From Methylobacterium dankookense (GTDB lineage Bacteria > Pseudomonadota > Alphaproteobacteria > Rhizobiales > Beijerinckiaceae): DNA of 64,000 nt. Positions 51,518-62,118 of the stretch are shown in pieces. The stretch is taken from positions 1-64,000 of the forward strand of contig NZ_CABFVH010000013.1 of assembly GCF_902141855.1 (NCBI RefSeq). Reading direction: 5' to 3'. The notes beneath the pieces were generated by a model. The model was not told where the DNA came from. It saw only the letters and a list, made by a program, of their open reading frames with translations, and searched no databases. The position numbers and the translations under genes were made by a program. Positions within the stretch are counted from its first letter, which is position 1. The number at the start of each line of letters is the position of its first letter.

Positions 51518-52726
51518 ATGGCCTCCGCTGTCACGCTCTCCGCCTCGACGCGCCAGAACCTGCTCTCGCTGCAGGACACCGCCTCGCTGACGGCGACGAC
51601 GCAGAACCGTCTCTCCACCGGCAAGAAGGTCTCCTCGGCCCTCGACAGCCCGGTCAACTTCTTCACGGCGCAGTCGCTGTCGAACCGCTCGTCGGACCTC
51701 GGCACCCTGCTCGACAACATCTCGAACGGCATCCAGGCGATCCAGGCGGCCAACCAGGGCCTCACCTCGATCCAGAAGCTCGTGGACTCCGCCAAATCCA
51801 CCGCCAACCAGGCGCTCGCCACCCAGATCACCACGACCGGCACGGCTTCGAGCGGCTTCTCGACGAGCAGCAGCTCGACCACGATCAACCTGTTCGCCAA
51901 CGGCACGGCCTTCTCGGCCACCATCGCGGCGAGCTCCAACATCGACCAGGCCCTCACCGCCCTGAACTCGGCCGCCTCCTCGGCGGGCATCGGCAACATC
52001 TTCTCGAAGGATACCGCCGGCACGAAGATCACGATCAGCGCGAATGCCGACATCGAGTTCGCTGACACCACCAGCCAGACCGCGCTCGGCTTCACCGCCG
52101 GCTCGGGCGCCTCGGCCGTCTACGGCACCACCGGCTCGACGGTCACCGGCGTCGCCCAGGCCAAGGAGCTGACGGTCACGGGCGTGAAGGAGCGCGCGAG
52201 CCTCGCCGCGCAGTACAACAGCCTGCTGACCCAGATCGACCAGCTCGCCAAGGACGCCAGCTACAACGGCGTGAACCTGATCTCGAACAACGCCTCGACC
52301 AACAAGCTGCACATCTCGTTCAACGAGAAGGACACGTCGAACCTTGACGTCCAGGGCGTGGACGCGACCTCGAAGGGTCTCGGCCTCAACGCGGTCACCA
52401 ACGCCTCGGGTACCAGCGCCAATGTCGGCAACTTCCTGCTCGACACCGACATCAAGTCGACCGCGGCGACGCTGACGAGCGCGTCATCGACGCTGCGCAC
52501 CAGTGCCTCGACCTTCGGCTCGAACCTCTCGACGGTGCAGAACCGGCAGGACTTCACGAAGCAGCTTCAGAACGTGCTCGATACGGGCGCCTCGAAGCTG
52601 ACGGATGCGGACCTGAACGAGGAAGCGGCGAACTCCCAGGCGCTCTCGACCCGGCAGTCGCTCGGCATCTCGGCGCTGTCGCTCGCCAACCAGGCCCAGC
52701 AGAGCATCCTCCAGCTCCTGCGCTGA
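51518..52726 (+). CDS. fliC: flagellin, copy 1
   Basis: A 402-residue flagellin from ATG 51518 (MASAVTLSASTRQNLLSLQD). The N-terminal D0/D1 part has NRLSTGKKVSSALDSPVNFF and the C-terminal D0/D1 part RQSLGISALSLANQAQQSIL. The centre is rich in Ser and Thr (SSGFSTSSSSTTINLFANG), suited to O-glycosylation. It forms the flagellar filament. A strong terminator follows at 52772. Next to a GT41 glycosyltransferase gene it is the likely glycan acceptor. Confidence 0.95.
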   Translation: MASAVTLSASTRQNLLSLQDTASLTATTQNRLSTGKKVSSALDSPVNFFTAQSLSNRSSDLGTLLDNISNGIQAIQAANQGLTSIQKLVDSAKSTANQALATQITTTGTASSGFSTSSSSTTINLFANGTAFSATIAASSNIDQALTALNSAASSAGIGNIFSKDTAGTKITISANADIEFADTTSQTALGFTAGSGASAVYGTTGSTVTGVAQAKELTVTGVKERASLAAQYNSLLTQIDQLAKDASYNGVNLISNNASTNKLHISFNEKDTSNLDVQGVDATSKGLGLNAVTNASGTSANVGNFLLDTDIKSTAATLTSASSTLRTSASTFGSNLSTVQNRQDFTKQLQNVLDTGASKLTDADLNEEAANSQALSTRQSLGISALSLANQAQQSILQLLR

Positions 52727-52771
52727 GCCCCGCTTGCGCCCCGGTCCCCGGGGCGCGGCAGACGAAGCATG

Positions 52772-52806
52772 GAACGGCCGGGCGTTGCGCCCGGCCGTTC
52801 TTTTTT
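52772..52806 (+). terminator. intrinsic terminator after flagellin copy 1
   Basis: A perfect 12-base stem (GAACGGCCGGGC / GCCCGGCCGTTC) with a GTTGC loop is followed by six T. It isolates the two flagellin genes, so the second has its own promoter. Confidence 0.93.
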
Positions 52807-52931
52807 GGCCCCGGCGCCGAAACGGGTCAGGACAGGCCCGAACCGCCGCAAGCTTCCGGAAACCTTAACCGAATGGCAACGAACCCGTGGTTGTTTAACC
52901 TTAACGCCGTCCACCAACCGTGGGTCCCGTC

Positions 52932-54140
52932 ATGGCCACCAATGTCACGCTCTCCGCCGCGACGCGCCAGAACCTGCTCTCGCTGCAGGACACCGCCTCG
53001 CTGACAGCGACGACGCAGAACCGTCTCTCCACCGGCAAGAAGGTCTCCTCGGCCCTCGACAACCCGGTCAACTTCTTCACGGCGCAGTCGCTGTCGAACC
53101 GTTCGTCGGACCTCGGCACCCTGCTCGACAACATCTCGAACGGCATCCAGACGATCCAGGCGGCCAACCAGGGCCTCACCTCGATCCAGAAGCTCGTGGA
53201 CTCCGCCAAGTCCACCGCCAACCAGGCGCTCGCCACCCAGATCAACACCTCGGGCACGGCGTCGAGCGCCTACTCGGCGAGCAGCAGCTCGACCACGATC
53301 AACCTGTTCGCCAACGGCACGGCCTTCTCGGCCACCATCGCGGCGAGCGCCAGCATCGACCAGGCCCTCGTCGCGCTGAACTCGGCGGCGGTCTCGGCGG
53401 GCGTCGGCAACATCTTCTCGAAGGATACTGCCGGCACGAAGATCGCGATCAGCGCGAACGCCGACATCGAGTTCGCCAACACCAGCAGCCAGACCGCGCT
53501 CGGCTTCACCGCCGGCTCGGGCGCCTCGGCCGTCTACGGCACCACCGGCTCGACGGTCACGGGCGTGCCGCAGGCCAAGGAGCTGACGGTCACGGGCGTG
53601 AAGGAGCGCGCGAGCCTCGCCGCGCAGTACAACAGCCTGCTGACCCAGATCGACCAGCTCGCCCGCGACGCCAGCTACAACGGCGTGAACCTGATCTCGA
53701 GCAACGCCTCGACCAACAAGCTGCACATCGCCTTCAACGAGAAGGACACGTCGAACCTCGACGTCCAGGGCATCGACGCGACCTCGCTCGGGCTCGGCCT
53801 CAGCGCGGTCACCAACGCCTCGAGCACCAACGCCAATGTCGGCAACTTCCTGCTCGACACCGACATCAAGGCGACCGCGACGACGCTGACCGCCGCCTCG
53901 GCCTCCCTGCGCTCCAGCGCCTCGACCTTCGGCTCGAACCTCTCGGTGGTGCAAAACCGGCAGGACTTCACGAAGCAGCTTCAGAACGTGCTCGACACGG
54001 GCGCCTCGAAGCTGACGGATGCGGACCTGAACGAGGAAGCGGCGAACTCCCAGGCGCTCTCGACCCGGCAGTCGCTCGGCATCTCGGCGCTGTCGCTCGC
54101 CAACCAGGCCCAGCAGAGCATCCTCCAGCTCCTGCGCTGA
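52932..54140 (+). CDS. fliC: flagellin, copy 2 (tandem paralogue)
   Basis: A 402-residue flagellin from ATG 52932 (MATNVTLSAATRQNLLSLQD), the same length as copy 1 with no gaps and about 35 substitutions counted by eye, spread through the chain but densest in the middle. The first 80 and last 65 codons are nearly the same, also at the DNA level. It is a recent tandem duplication or is kept alike by gene conversion. It has its own upstream region after the terminator of copy 1. Confidence 0.95.
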   Translation: MATNVTLSAATRQNLLSLQDTASLTATTQNRLSTGKKVSSALDNPVNFFTAQSLSNRSSDLGTLLDNISNGIQTIQAANQGLTSIQKLVDSAKSTANQALATQINTSGTASSAYSASSSSTTINLFANGTAFSATIAASASIDQALVALNSAAVSAGVGNIFSKDTAGTKIAISANADIEFANTSSQTALGFTAGSGASAVYGTTGSTVTGVPQAKELTVTGVKERASLAAQYNSLLTQIDQLARDASYNGVNLISSNASTNKLHIAFNEKDTSNLDVQGIDATSLGLGLSAVTNASSTNANVGNFLLDTDIKATATTLTAASASLRSSASTFGSNLSVVQNRQDFTKQLQNVLDTGASKLTDADLNEEAANSQALSTRQSLGISALSLANQAQQSILQLLR

Positions 54141-54169
54141 TCGGCTCTAGGCAGGCGCGACACATTTCC

Positions 54170-54203
54170 GAGGCGGCGGGGCTCTGAAGGGCCGCGCCGC
54201 CTC
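54170..54203 (+). terminator. possible stem-loop terminator after flagellin copy 2
   Basis: Arms GAGGCGGCG (54170-54178) and CGCCGCCTC (54195-54203) form a nine-base stem 30 bases after the flagellin stop. There is no T-run behind it, so it may act as a processing or stability structure rather than an intrinsic terminator. Confidence 0.35.
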
Positions 54204-54258
54204 ACTCGCATCGGCGCGCCCGCGCCCGATGGCACGGTACAGCAGGGGAGGGGCGCGC

Positions 54259-56409
54259 ATGGCCCGCACCGGCAGGACGCAGACGGCGACGCTCACGAGC
54301 CAGCCGCCGCTGGAGGAGCGCATCCTGCGCAAGGCGGCGGCGCTTCAGGAGGCCGGCCGCCTGCGCGACGCCGTGCAGCAGCTGGAGCGCGTCTTACAGC
54401 GCAACGCGGTCCATGCCGAGGCCAACTACAAGCTGGGCATCATCAAGGTCCAGGCCGGCTTCGCCAACGACGCCATCCCCCATCTAACAACAGCCCTGAA
54501 GGGCAACCCGGCCGAACCACGCTACTGGCTCTCGCTCACCACCGCGCTGCTCGGTCTCGGACGCGTCGCGGACGCGCGCGCGATCCTCGAACGGTTCACG
54601 CGCGAATCCTTCTCCGACCCGCTCACCCTGGCGACCAAGACCGCACTCGTCGGCAACCTGTACCAGCAGGCGCAGGGCTTGTTCGGCGAGCGCAAGTTCA
54701 AGGAGGCGGAAGAGCTCGTCGACATCATCGTTCTCCTCGACGAGAACAATTCCGAGGCCATCCATTTCGCAGGCCTGATCGCGGCATCGACGGATCGTCC
54801 GGAGCTCGCCTACGATCTGATGAGCATCTCGATCTACCAGGACGGCAACGCGGGGCGCTTCTTCGTCAACCTCTCGAACATCTTCTCGAATCGGCGTGAA
54901 TTCCTCCCGGCCATCGAGTGTCTCGAAAAGGCGATCGAGCTCGGGGAGGACAACTTCCTGGCCCATAACAATCTCGGGCTGGTGCTGCACAAGGCCCATC
55001 GCTTCGAGGATGCGATCAGGCATCTCGAGACGTCCATCGCGCTCAATGCCGAATGCGCGCTCGCCCACAACAACCTGGGCACCGTCTACCACGACATGGG
55101 CCGAATCGAGCAGGCGATCGCCGCCTTCGACCAGGCGCTCGCCATCGATCCGACGCTGGTGTGCAGCCACAGCAACCGGCTGTTCAGCCGGCTCTACGCG
55201 AACGCCTATGACCCCGCCGAGTTCATCGCCGACGCGCGCGCCTTCGGCACCACCTTCGCCGATCCGCTGCTGCGCCGCCGCCCCTTCACGAACGACCGCG
55301 AACCCGGGCGGCGCCTGCGCGTCGGGTTCGTCTCCGGCGACTTCTTCGAGCACGCCGTCAACCACTTCTTCGAGCCGGCTCTGCGCAACTTCGACAAGAC
55401 CCGGCTCGAACTGTTCGCCTACTCCAACACCCCGGGAGAGGACAAAGCGACCGCGCGCCTCAAGACCCATTTCGACGTCTGGCGCTCGATCCGCTGTCTC
55501 GACGACGACCAGACGGCCGACCTGATCGAGGCCGACGGAATCGACATCCTCGTAGACATGTCCGGGCACACGGCGGGCAACCGGCTTCTCGTCTTCGCCC
55601 GCAAGCCTGCCCCGATTCAGGTGACCTGGCTCGGCTTCGTCGCCTCGACGGGCGTGAGCGCGATCGACTACCGCTTCACCGAGGGCTTCTCGGAGCCGGA
55701 GGGAATCGGCGACGACCTCTACGTGGAAACCCTGTGGCGGCTCCCCCGGGTGAGCGCCTGCTACCAAGCGACCCCGACAATGCCCGCCGTCGCGCCGCGC
55801 GCACCGTTCCTGGAGAACGGCCACCTCACCTTCGGTTGCTTCAACCGCTTCACGAAGGTCAGCGACCGCACCCTCCAGGCCTGGGCCGAGATCCAGCGGC
55901 GCATCCCGGACGCGCGCCTCCTGCTGGAGGTGGCGAGCGTCGATTCCGACGCGATCCGCGCACAGGTGGAGCAGCGGCTGAGCGACAATGGCTTGCCGCT
56001 CGACCGGGTGACCCTGGAGCCGCGCCTGCCGCGCAACCGCTTCGTGCTGAACAACCGCGTCGACGCCGCCCTCGACCCCTTCCCCTACAACGGCGGCACG
56101 ACGAGCCTCGATACGCTCTACATGGGGGTGCCGTTCATCGCCCTCGAAGGAGATACCTTCTCCTCACGCATGGGCCACTCCATCCTGAACAATGTCGGTC
56201 TGCCGGAACTCAGCGTTCCGACCGTGGAGGCCTATATCGATCTGGCGGTGCGCATGGCGGAGGACCGCGACTGGCTGCTCGACCTGCGCGACGACCTGCG
56301 CGGGCGGATGATGCGCAGCCCTCACATGGACCACCAGCTCCTCTCCGCGGACCTCGCCGACGCGTTCGAGGCCATGTGGCGCCGCTGGGTCGCCGAACAG
56401 GCGGATTGA
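54259..56409 (+). CDS. TPR-GT41 glycosyltransferase (SPINDLY/OGT type, FlmG-like), probable flagellin O-glycosyltransferase
   Basis: A 716-residue cytoplasmic protein from ATG 54259 with GGGGAGGGG upstream; the ATG at 54229 has none. Residues about 15-320 hold TPR repeats (for example FLAHNNLGLVLHKAHRFEDA, then CALAHNNLGTVYHDMGRIEQ). The C-terminal half is the GT41 catalytic region: RVGFVSGDFFEHAVNHFF, ILVDMSGHTAGNRL, DPFPYNGGTTSLDTLYMGVP and HSILNNVGLPELSV. GT41 proteins add sugars to Ser/Thr. FlmG of Caulobacter, with the same layout, glycosylates flagellins through its TPRs. Position directly after two flagellin genes supports that function. Confidence 0.85.
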   Translation: MARTGRTQTATLTSQPPLEERILRKAAALQEAGRLRDAVQQLERVLQRNAVHAEANYKLGIIKVQAGFANDAIPHLTTALKGNPAEPRYWLSLTTALLGLGRVADARAILERFTRESFSDPLTLATKTALVGNLYQQAQGLFGERKFKEAEELVDIIVLLDENNSEAIHFAGLIAASTDRPELAYDLMSISIYQDGNAGRFFVNLSNIFSNRREFLPAIECLEKAIELGEDNFLAHNNLGLVLHKAHRFEDAIRHLETSIALNAECALAHNNLGTVYHDMGRIEQAIAAFDQALAIDPTLVCSHSNRLFSRLYANAYDPAEFIADARAFGTTFADPLLRRRPFTNDREPGRRLRVGFVSGDFFEHAVNHFFEPALRNFDKTRLELFAYSNTPGEDKATARLKTHFDVWRSIRCLDDDQTADLIEADGIDILVDMSGHTAGNRLLVFARKPAPIQVTWLGFVASTGVSAIDYRFTEGFSEPEGIGDDLYVETLWRLPRVSACYQATPTMPAVAPRAPFLENGHLTFGCFNRFTKVSDRTLQAWAEIQRRIPDARLLLEVASVDSDAIRAQVEQRLSDNGLPLDRVTLEPRLPRNRFVLNNRVDAALDPFPYNGGTTSLDTLYMGVPFIALEGDTFSSRMGHSILNNVGLPELSVPTVEAYIDLAVRMAEDRDWLLDLRDDLRGRMMRSPHMDHQLLSADLADAFEAMWRRWVAEQAD

Positions 56410-56540
56410 CGCCCGTCCGACTTGGCACGCGGTTCAGGGGAGGGCGCTCCCGGGGCAGGGGGGAACCGCGCGGTTCCCGCCCCGCCGAGCCCTGCGGAGC
56501 GGCGGATCCGGAGAGGGAAGAGTCCGGCGTTGCCCGCGGC

Positions 56541-56942
56541 TCAGGCGGTGCGGTCGAGCGGATGCGCGCGGGACATGGCTTCAGCCGCCTTCGCCGCGCG
56601 GGCCGCGGCCGCCTCGGCATAGGTGCGCGCCTCGACCGCCTGCGGGCTCGGCAACTGCACCATCACCGTACCTGTGCCCGGGTCGATGACTTGGAACACG
56701 ATCTCCTGAGAGTCGGGCGGCCTCACGTAACGTCCGCGATACTCGGACTGCACGCCGCGCTCCGCGCTGCCGGAGGCGTCACCGCGCCCGATATCGAGGG
56801 TGACGGCGGGTTCGAGGGGGTCTCGCATCCGCCCGGTGGCATCCGCCCCCGCTCGCGAGTCCTGGGTCGACGTCACGGCCTCGACAGGGGCGGGCGCCCC
56901 TGTTGAACGCTCGACCGGGCGTATCCCGGCGATTTCACTCAT
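56541..56942 (-). CDS. FlaG-like protein, 133 residues
   Basis: The frame starts MSEIAGIRPVERST at ATG 56942 with GGGAG upstream. The N-terminal half is disordered and Pro/Ala/Gly-rich. The core IVFQVIDPGTGTVMVQLPSP resembles the FlaG motif (F-x-V-x-D-x-x-T-G-x-V-x-x-Q-x-P). An Ala-rich helix ends it (TYAEAAAARAAKAAEAMSRA). FlaG proteins affect filament length. The match is weak, but location beside flagellin genes supports a flagellar role. Confidence 0.55.
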   Translation of the reverse strand: MSEIAGIRPVERSTGAPAPVEAVTSTQDSRAGADATGRMRDPLEPAVTLDIGRGDASGSAERGVQSEYRGRYVRPPDSQEIVFQVIDPGTGTVMVQLPSPQAVEARTYAEAAAARAAKAAEAMSRAHPLDRTA

Positions 56943-57093
56943 CGCTGATCTCCCGCGCATGAGGTCTGCCCGGGATCAAAGGCCGGAAGTCTTACCCAGG
57001 TCTTAAAGCCACCCGGAAACACGGGTCGACCGTAAACATACGGTTACCGGGATCACGAATTTGCCCGCTAATTTCAGACTTTTGCCGGAGCCT

Positions 57094-57122
57094 CCCGCGG
57101 CGGCTTGACGGACCGCCGCGGG
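57094..57122 (-). terminator. strong stem-loop just after thiC
   Basis: CCCGCGGCGG and CCGCCGCGGG make a perfect ten-base stem with a nine-base loop, 12 bases beyond the thiC stop on the minus strand. No U-run follows, so it may be a rho-linked end or an mRNA-stabilising hairpin. Confidence 0.5.
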
Positions 57123-57133
57123 ATAGCTTGCCG

Positions 57134-59205
<2,072 letters not shown>

Positions 59206-59312
59206 GGCCGCGAGCCTCGACACTTTGCACGGGCTTGTCAATGCCGCGTGGCCCGTGTGCCTGACAGCGCACGGCGGTTCGAGACCCACCGGATCTGGGT
59301 TCTGCCCTCGGC

Positions 59313-59423
59313 TCAGTAGCCAAGCAGCAGCAGCGTCACCGCCAGAAGAAAGGCGCCGCCCAGCATGATGCCGAGCGCCACATCGGTCACCCTTGCGGCG
59401 CGGTGTTCGATCTCATCGGTCAT
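59313..59423 (-). CDS. small membrane protein, 36 residues
   Basis: The frame starts MTDEIEHRAARVTDVALGIM with GGGGGAG before the ATG, and ends in a membrane helix (MLGGAFLLAVTLLLLGY). A charged N-terminal helix followed by one membrane segment suggests a small membrane-anchored peptide. No family was recognised. The clear ribosome site and ordinary codon use make it a probable gene. Confidence 0.55.
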   Translation of the reverse strand: MTDEIEHRAARVTDVALGIMLGGAFLLAVTLLLLGY

Positions 59424-59534
59424 GGTGCTCCCCCATGGCGCGGCAGGAGCCATAAGCCACCCATGTTGCCCGCTGATGTCGGCGGCCTCGGATGGGATCG
59501 CCGGACCGGCGCGGCGATCCCGTATCGGATCCGC

Positions 59535-59804
59535 TCAGCGCGCCTCGCTGACGCGCCGGGTCGTGCGCTGCTCCTGCTTGTAAGCCGTGATGGCGGCCGT
59601 GCAGGCCGGCGAGAGCTTCTTCAGGTTGGCCTTGAAGCAGGCCTCGACCTCGGGGCCGCCGGGGGCGTGCTCGCTACAGAATTCCATATAGTCGCCGGTG
59701 CAGGACCGCTTCAGGGCTTCGCGCGCCGGGGATTGCTGCGCGAGGGCGGCAGCCGGAACGAGGCAGATGCCGAGGGCGAGGAACGCCGCCTTGCTCGGGG
59801 TCAT
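59535..59804 (-). CDS. secreted Cys-rich repeat protein, 89 residues
   Basis: The frame starts MTPSKAAFLALGICLVPAAA at ATG 59804 with AGGAG upstream. A Sec signal peptide ends at ALA-QQ. The mature part has CTGDYMEFCSEHAPGGPEVE, then ACFKANLKKLSPACTAAITA, in which four Cys in a C-x7-C...C-x11-C spacing recall the Cys-rich repeats of GLG1-like bacterial proteins, probably forming disulfides in the periplasm. A basic tail (RTTRRVSEAR) closes it. Function unknown. Confidence 0.7.
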   Translation of the reverse strand: MTPSKAAFLALGICLVPAAALAQQSPAREALKRSCTGDYMEFCSEHAPGGPEVEACFKANLKKLSPACTAAITAYKQEQRTTRRVSEAR

Positions 59805-60065
59805 GAGAACTCCTGTCGTTTCCTGGATGCCCGATGGATTGGGCGTCTGGGCGGCGGCCGCTTGGACCCGAACGGTGGCGTCATATGGGCGAGGACACGG
59901 CAGGGTGACGCGCGGGGTGACGCAGCGCACGCCGTTGCTGGACGGATCGAGAGTGGGCCCAACAAATTACACGCAAAAGCTGTCCATTTGATCGAATGCA
60001 ATCGAACGGACGAACGGGCCGTTCAGGCGCCGGGAGACACGATGGGGGATGACCGAGGTTTCGTG

Positions 60066-60329
60066 ATGTCCTCTGCCATGCAGATCGCAGCCGGCGGCCT
60101 GGCCGGCGCCAATCTCCGCCTGACGGCCGCGGCCGAACAGGTCGCCCGGCTCGATGCCGGCCCCGGCGGAACCGGCAGGCCCGACGGCTCGGGCCTGCCG
60201 GAGGCCGTGATCCTCGACCTGTCGCCGACGGCGCTCGACGCGATCGGGGCCGGGACTGCCTTCGAAGCCGACACGATCGCGGCGCGTGACGCCGCTGAGA
60301 CCACCCGCCTCCTCGACGTGAGGGCCTGA
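60066..60329 (+). CDS. miniature flagellar-rod-like protein, 87 residues
   Basis: The start SSAMQIAAGGLAGANLRLTA resembles the N-terminal rod motif of FlgB/FlgC-type axial proteins, and the end FEADTIAARDAAETTRLLDV resembles their C-terminal motif (F-x-A-N-x-x-x-x-x-x-A-x-x-x-x-x-L-L-D-I). The large middle part of those proteins is missing. ATG 60066 has GAGG upstream; ATG 60042, with GGGAG, would add eight residues. It is followed by two PilZ genes, which fits a motility link. The function is not known and the resemblance is by eye. Confidence 0.6.
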   Translation: MSSAMQIAAGGLAGANLRLTAAAEQVARLDAGPGGTGRPDGSGLPEAVILDLSPTALDAIGAGTAFEADTIAARDAAETTRLLDVRA

Positions 60330-60336
60330 AACCGTG

Positions 60337-60588
60337 ATGCAAGAACGCCGCGCCGCCGCCCGCGAGCGCCTCGACGAGAACGGGCTCATCACCGTGGATG
60401 AGCACACCTCGATACCGTGCCTGATCTACGACATGTCGGAGCGCGGCGTCCGCCTCGTCTCCCTCGAAGCGGGCACCGTGCCGGAAACCTTCCTCCTCGC
60501 CGCCGGCTGGCTCCCGGAGGTGCGCGTCTGTGAGATCGTCTGGCGCACGCATGAGGAGATCGGGGCCCGCTTCGCGGCGAATCCCTGA
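60337..60588 (+). CDS. PilZ-domain protein, 83 residues
   Basis: A single-domain protein starting MQERRAAARERLDENGL. The c-di-GMP signature is complete: R-x-x-x-R (RAAAR) near the start and D-x-S-x-x-G (YDMSERGVRL) about 25 residues later. It ends WRTHEEIGARFAANP. Stand-alone PilZ proteins relay c-di-GMP levels to motors or polysaccharide enzymes. A GTG one codon earlier (60334) is an alternative start. It is seven bases after the rod-like gene and probably shares its transcript. Confidence 0.8.
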   Translation: MQERRAAARERLDENGLITVDEHTSIPCLIYDMSERGVRLVSLEAGTVPETFLLAAGWLPEVRVCEIVWRTHEEIGARFAANP

Positions 60589-60684
60589 CGCGCATGCGCT
60601 TCTGTCCGGTCGGTGCCGCCCTGCCACCGATAGCGCCCCGCGCCGCCTGATGTAACGTATCGCCGGTAGGAGACCGGTGATTCG

Positions 60685-60930
60685 ATGTCCGACGGCCGCA
60701 GGACAAGCCCGCGCAGCAATGCTTTCATCTTCGGCCAGCTGCATCCGGGCTCCGAGGGCGCGCCCGTCGAGTGCATGGTCTGGGACATCTCGTCCGACGG
60801 CGCGATGATCGAGGTGCCCGACCAGGACGCCGTGCCGGACCGCTTCAGCCTAACCCTCCCCGAGGACGACGCGCCGCGCAATGCGACGGTGATCTGGCGG
60901 ACGGGCCGGCGCCTCGGCCTCCGCTTCTAG
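60685..60930 (+). CDS. PilZ-domain protein, 81 residues
   Basis: The frame starts MSDGRRTSPRSNAFIFGQLH. It contains R-T-S-P-R (R-x-x-x-R) and WDISSDGAMIEV (D-x-S-x-x-G), and ends VIWRTGRRLGLRF, as the first PilZ protein does in its own version (WRTHEEIGARF). The two are paralogues with an intergenic gap of 96 bases. It likely binds c-di-GMP. Confidence 0.8.
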   Translation: MSDGRRTSPRSNAFIFGQLHPGSEGAPVECMVWDISSDGAMIEVPDQDAVPDRFSLTLPEDDAPRNATVIWRTGRRLGLRF

Positions 60931-61038
60931 TGCGCTCTCCATCTGCCCGGATGCCGATCTGGAGAGGGAGCGCGCGACGGACCGACGACCGGCGGGCGTG
61001 CCCCGACCCGGCGTGATCGGGGCGAGGCTCCGGTGCGG

Positions 61039-62118
61039 TCAGGCCGTCTCCAGAGCGGGCCGGCGCGCCCGCGGCGCCTCGGCGATGTGAAACCAGCGCG
61101 GCCGCCGGAACAGGAATTTGAGCCAGGTCCCGCGGATCATCCGCTCGAACCCGAGCGGCACCAGCACCGCGACCAGCGTGACCACGAGGCAGGCCAGTCC
61201 GATATCGGCGATGATGCCGGTCTTCGCGAGCAGAGTCCGGGTAGCGGCCATGGGCAGAAAGAAGCCGAGATAGATCACGATGGAGCGCGATCCGCAGACG
61301 CGGAGTGTCTCCGTGACCGGGCCGCCGGCGCGGACGAGCAGGCTCGCGCTCGCGACGATGGCGAGCGCGCCCGCGCTGCCGATGAGGAGGCCGACCACAG
61401 GCAGGCTCGCGAGCGTCGGAAAGCCGGGGAAGCCGGACGGACTCGTCGCGAGCCAGCCGTTGACCAGAGCCCAGACGGCGAGTCCCGCGAGCGCCGGGCC
61501 CGGCCGGCGGCCCGCCGCGGCCGCGAGGGCGAAGATGGGCCCGGCGAAAAGGTAGCCGCCGACGAAATAGACGTAGCGGGCACAGAATTCCTCGACGAGG
61601 TAGGATTCCGTCGGGATCGGCACGATCTGGAGGAGCGCCGCGCCGGCCAGCAGCAGGGCGGGCGGCAGGCGGCGCAGCAGCTTCGTCACCACCGAGAACA
61701 CCGCCAGCATGTAGATGAACCACAGCGTGGAGTAGGGCTCGACCAAGCCCTCGGCGAGATGTGCGAGGAAGCCCGCCGGTCCGCCGTTCTGCGCGACCTC
61801 GCCGTATTTGGCGACCGACTGGATCACCAGCCAGAGCAGGTAGAAATAGGCGAAGTGCACCACGCGCCGGTCGGCGAACAGGCGCCAATTCCGGTCGATC
61901 ACCCGCCCGAGGAACAGGCCCGAGAGCAGGAAGAAATCCGGGATGCGGAAGGGCTTGGCGAAGGTCACCACCGCGCCGAGGAAGCCCTCGCCGCCCAGTG
62001 CCTCCTCGGTGCCGAGGGTGGAGTGCATCATCACCACAAGGACGATGCAGATACCCTTGGCAGTGTCGACCCAATCGAGACGTTCCGCGTCCCGACCCTG
62101 TCCCGCGAGATCCGTCAC
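61039..62118 (-). CDS. acyltransferase-3 family membrane protein
   Basis: A 359-residue protein with about ten membrane helices. The start ERLDWVDTAKGICIVLVVMM and HSTLG (catalytic His region), FRIPDFFLLSGLFLGRVIDR, and LWFIYMLAVFSVV match acyltransferase 3 (OafA/OpgC/ExoZ type), which moves acetyl or succinyl groups onto surface polysaccharides or glucans. It stands alone on the minus strand, so its substrate cannot be told from context. Confidence 0.87.
   Translation of the reverse strand: MTDLAGQGRDAERLDWVDTAKGICIVLVVMMHSTLGTEEALGGEGFLGAVVTFAKPFRIPDFFLLSGLFLGRVIDRNWRLFADRRVVHFAYFYLLWLVIQSVAKYGEVAQNGGPAGFLAHLAEGLVEPYSTLWFIYMLAVFSVVTKLLRRLPPALLLAGAALLQIVPIPTESYLVEEFCARYVYFVGGYLFAGPIFALAAAAGRRPGPALAGLAVWALVNGWLATSPSGFPGFPTLASLPVVGLLIGSAGALAIVASASLLVRAGGPVTETLRVCGSRSIVIYLGFFLPMAATRTLLAKTGIIADIGLACLVVTLVAVLVPLGFERMIRGTWLKFLFRRPRWFHIAEAPRARRPALETA

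Noticed and set aside
51518..54140. Long direct repeat as a possible assembly artefact or integron-like array
   Set aside because: The two copies differ at many positions and have different flanks and a terminator between them, so they are true paralogous flagellin genes.
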